This document shows positions 63,558 through 64,000 of a stretch of 64,000 nucleotides of DNA, piece after piece; the stretch's first letter is position 1, and every line of letters begins with the position of its first letter. Position numbers and translations under genes: made by a program. The notes under the pieces are model-generated. The model was given only the letters and a program-made list of their open reading frames with translations. It did not search any database and had not been told where the DNA came from. The DNA comes from Sphingobacterium litopenaei (GTDB lineage: Bacteria; Bacteroidota; Bacteroidia; Sphingobacteriales; Sphingobacteriaceae), in assembly GCF_014692495.1 (NCBI RefSeq), contig NZ_JACOIJ010000008.1, positions 53,500 through 117,499 on the forward strand, written 5' to 3'.

Positions 63558-63690
63558 CACCACTCCGCAAGGGAGGCACGGTTAGAAGTAACCATGAAAT
63601 AGGAGGATAGAGACCGTTTAAACTGAGAAATCAGGAAAAACAAAAAGCCGTCCCTAACGGGAGGTAAACAAAAAAAACTTCAAATAAAAT

Positions 63691-63720
63691 TTGCGGTTTA
63701 AAATAAAGTTTCTACCTTTG
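63691..63720 (+). promoter_or_regulatory. rRNA promoter P2
   Basis: TTG at 63691-63693 and TACCTTTG at 63713-63720, 19 bases apart, match the Bacteroidota -33/-7 elements. It is 163 bases downstream of P1. Confidence 0.78.
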
Positions 63721-63963
63721 CAGTCCCGACGGAAACGAAGGGAAAACAAAAAAAAAGATAAGTACAGCAGCAATGCTCGAGATATAAGAAGAAGCGCGAT
63801 GCGGATTCGATAAAAGTTCTTTAAGAAAATGATCATGTAGCGTAACGAGTAGTTTGAGAAACAACGAAAGTTAAAAAAAATCAAACCTTAGTCAATAACG
63901 GAAATAGATATTAAAAAGACAATTCTATTTTTTTATAAATAGTTAGAGTCAAACTTCATTTTT

Positions 63964-64000
<37 letters not shown>

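Larger units (their letters stand above)
63459..63963 (+). promoter_or_regulatory. rRNA operon leader region
   Basis: This 505-base stretch has no gene. It contains two promoters (63526 and 63691) and the transcribed leader of the rRNA operon. An AGTTCTTTAAGAAAATGATCATG segment near 63818 may be part of the processing stem. A coding frame on the minus strand here is a chance product of AT-rich DNA. Confidence 0.7.

Noticed and set aside
63654..63884. 76-residue minus-strand frame upstream of the 16S gene
   Set aside because: It lies in the rRNA leader with two promoters on the other strand and has no recognisable features apart from Phe/Leu/Ser-rich sequence typical of AT-rich DNA.

Overview
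The window looks like a chromosome segment from a low-GC Bacteroidota bacterium, most probably Sphingobacteriaceae (Sphingobacterium/Pedobacter type). Evidence: the tRNA and rRNA promoters have the Bacteroidota form (TTG, about 20 bp, TAnnTTTG), Shine-Dalgarno sequences are weak, the gene families are typical of the phylum, and a 16S rRNA gene begins at the right edge. Everything here was read by eye; no database search was run.

Region 1 (1-36 kb) is AT-rich core chromosome. It holds an lpxK 3' end, two small Spy-like secreted proteins, dnaA, dxs, scpA, a leucine/ketone-body catabolic cluster (enoyl-CoA hydratase, HMG-CoA lyase, acyl-CoA dehydrogenase, acyl-CoA carboxylase, acetoacetyl-CoA synthetase), thiL, and nadA and nadB transcribed divergently. 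A gamma-carbonic anhydrase, a lipoprotein, mnmG, an ABC-F ATPase, apaG, a luciferase-like monooxygenase and miaE follow. Next come a GMC oxidoreductase with its Gluconate_2-dh3 partner, a glycosyltransferase, a sugar isomerase/epimerase, def, a Gfo/Idh/MocA oxidoreductase, miaA and a dienelactone hydrolase. The nadA-nadB gap carries two perfect DnaA boxes, and six parS-like CACGTG palindromes lie between 8.4 and 21.8 kb, so the replication origin and its partition sites probably lie here.

Region 2 (36.0-38.1 kb) is a mobile-element graveyard: a small HTH-protein remnant, a truncated tyrosine integrase, a tRNA-Glu(UUC) gene and a decayed IS66 copy.

Region 3 (38.1-59.3 kb) is a genomic island of about 21 kb. 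A 17-bp direct repeat of the tRNA-Glu 3' end bounds it: one partial copy at 38100 and a second complete tRNA-Glu at 59260, with a second truncated integrase beside it. Its cargo is assimilatory nitrate reduction: siroheme genes, nirBD, a nearly complete molybdenum-cofactor set (moeB-like, moaC-moaB fusion, moeA, moaA, moaD, moaE, mobA), a NarK transporter, a single-chain nitrate reductase with its own FAD reductase and [2Fe-2S] domains, an unusual nitrite/sulfite-reductase-fold protein with a C-terminal rubredoxin, a TauE/SafE permease and a Crp/Fnr regulator. A perfect FNR-like palindrome lies between the divergent siroheme and nir genes. The island also carries an azurin lacking one copper ligand, a ClC protein, and a frameshifted NrdG-like remnant. 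Base composition rises clearly from about nirD to mobA, so the island is probably a composite.

Region 4 (59.4-64 kb) returns to core chromosome: purD, a large MG2/TonB-plug surface protein, and two tandem rRNA promoters leading into a 16S rRNA gene cut off by the window edge.
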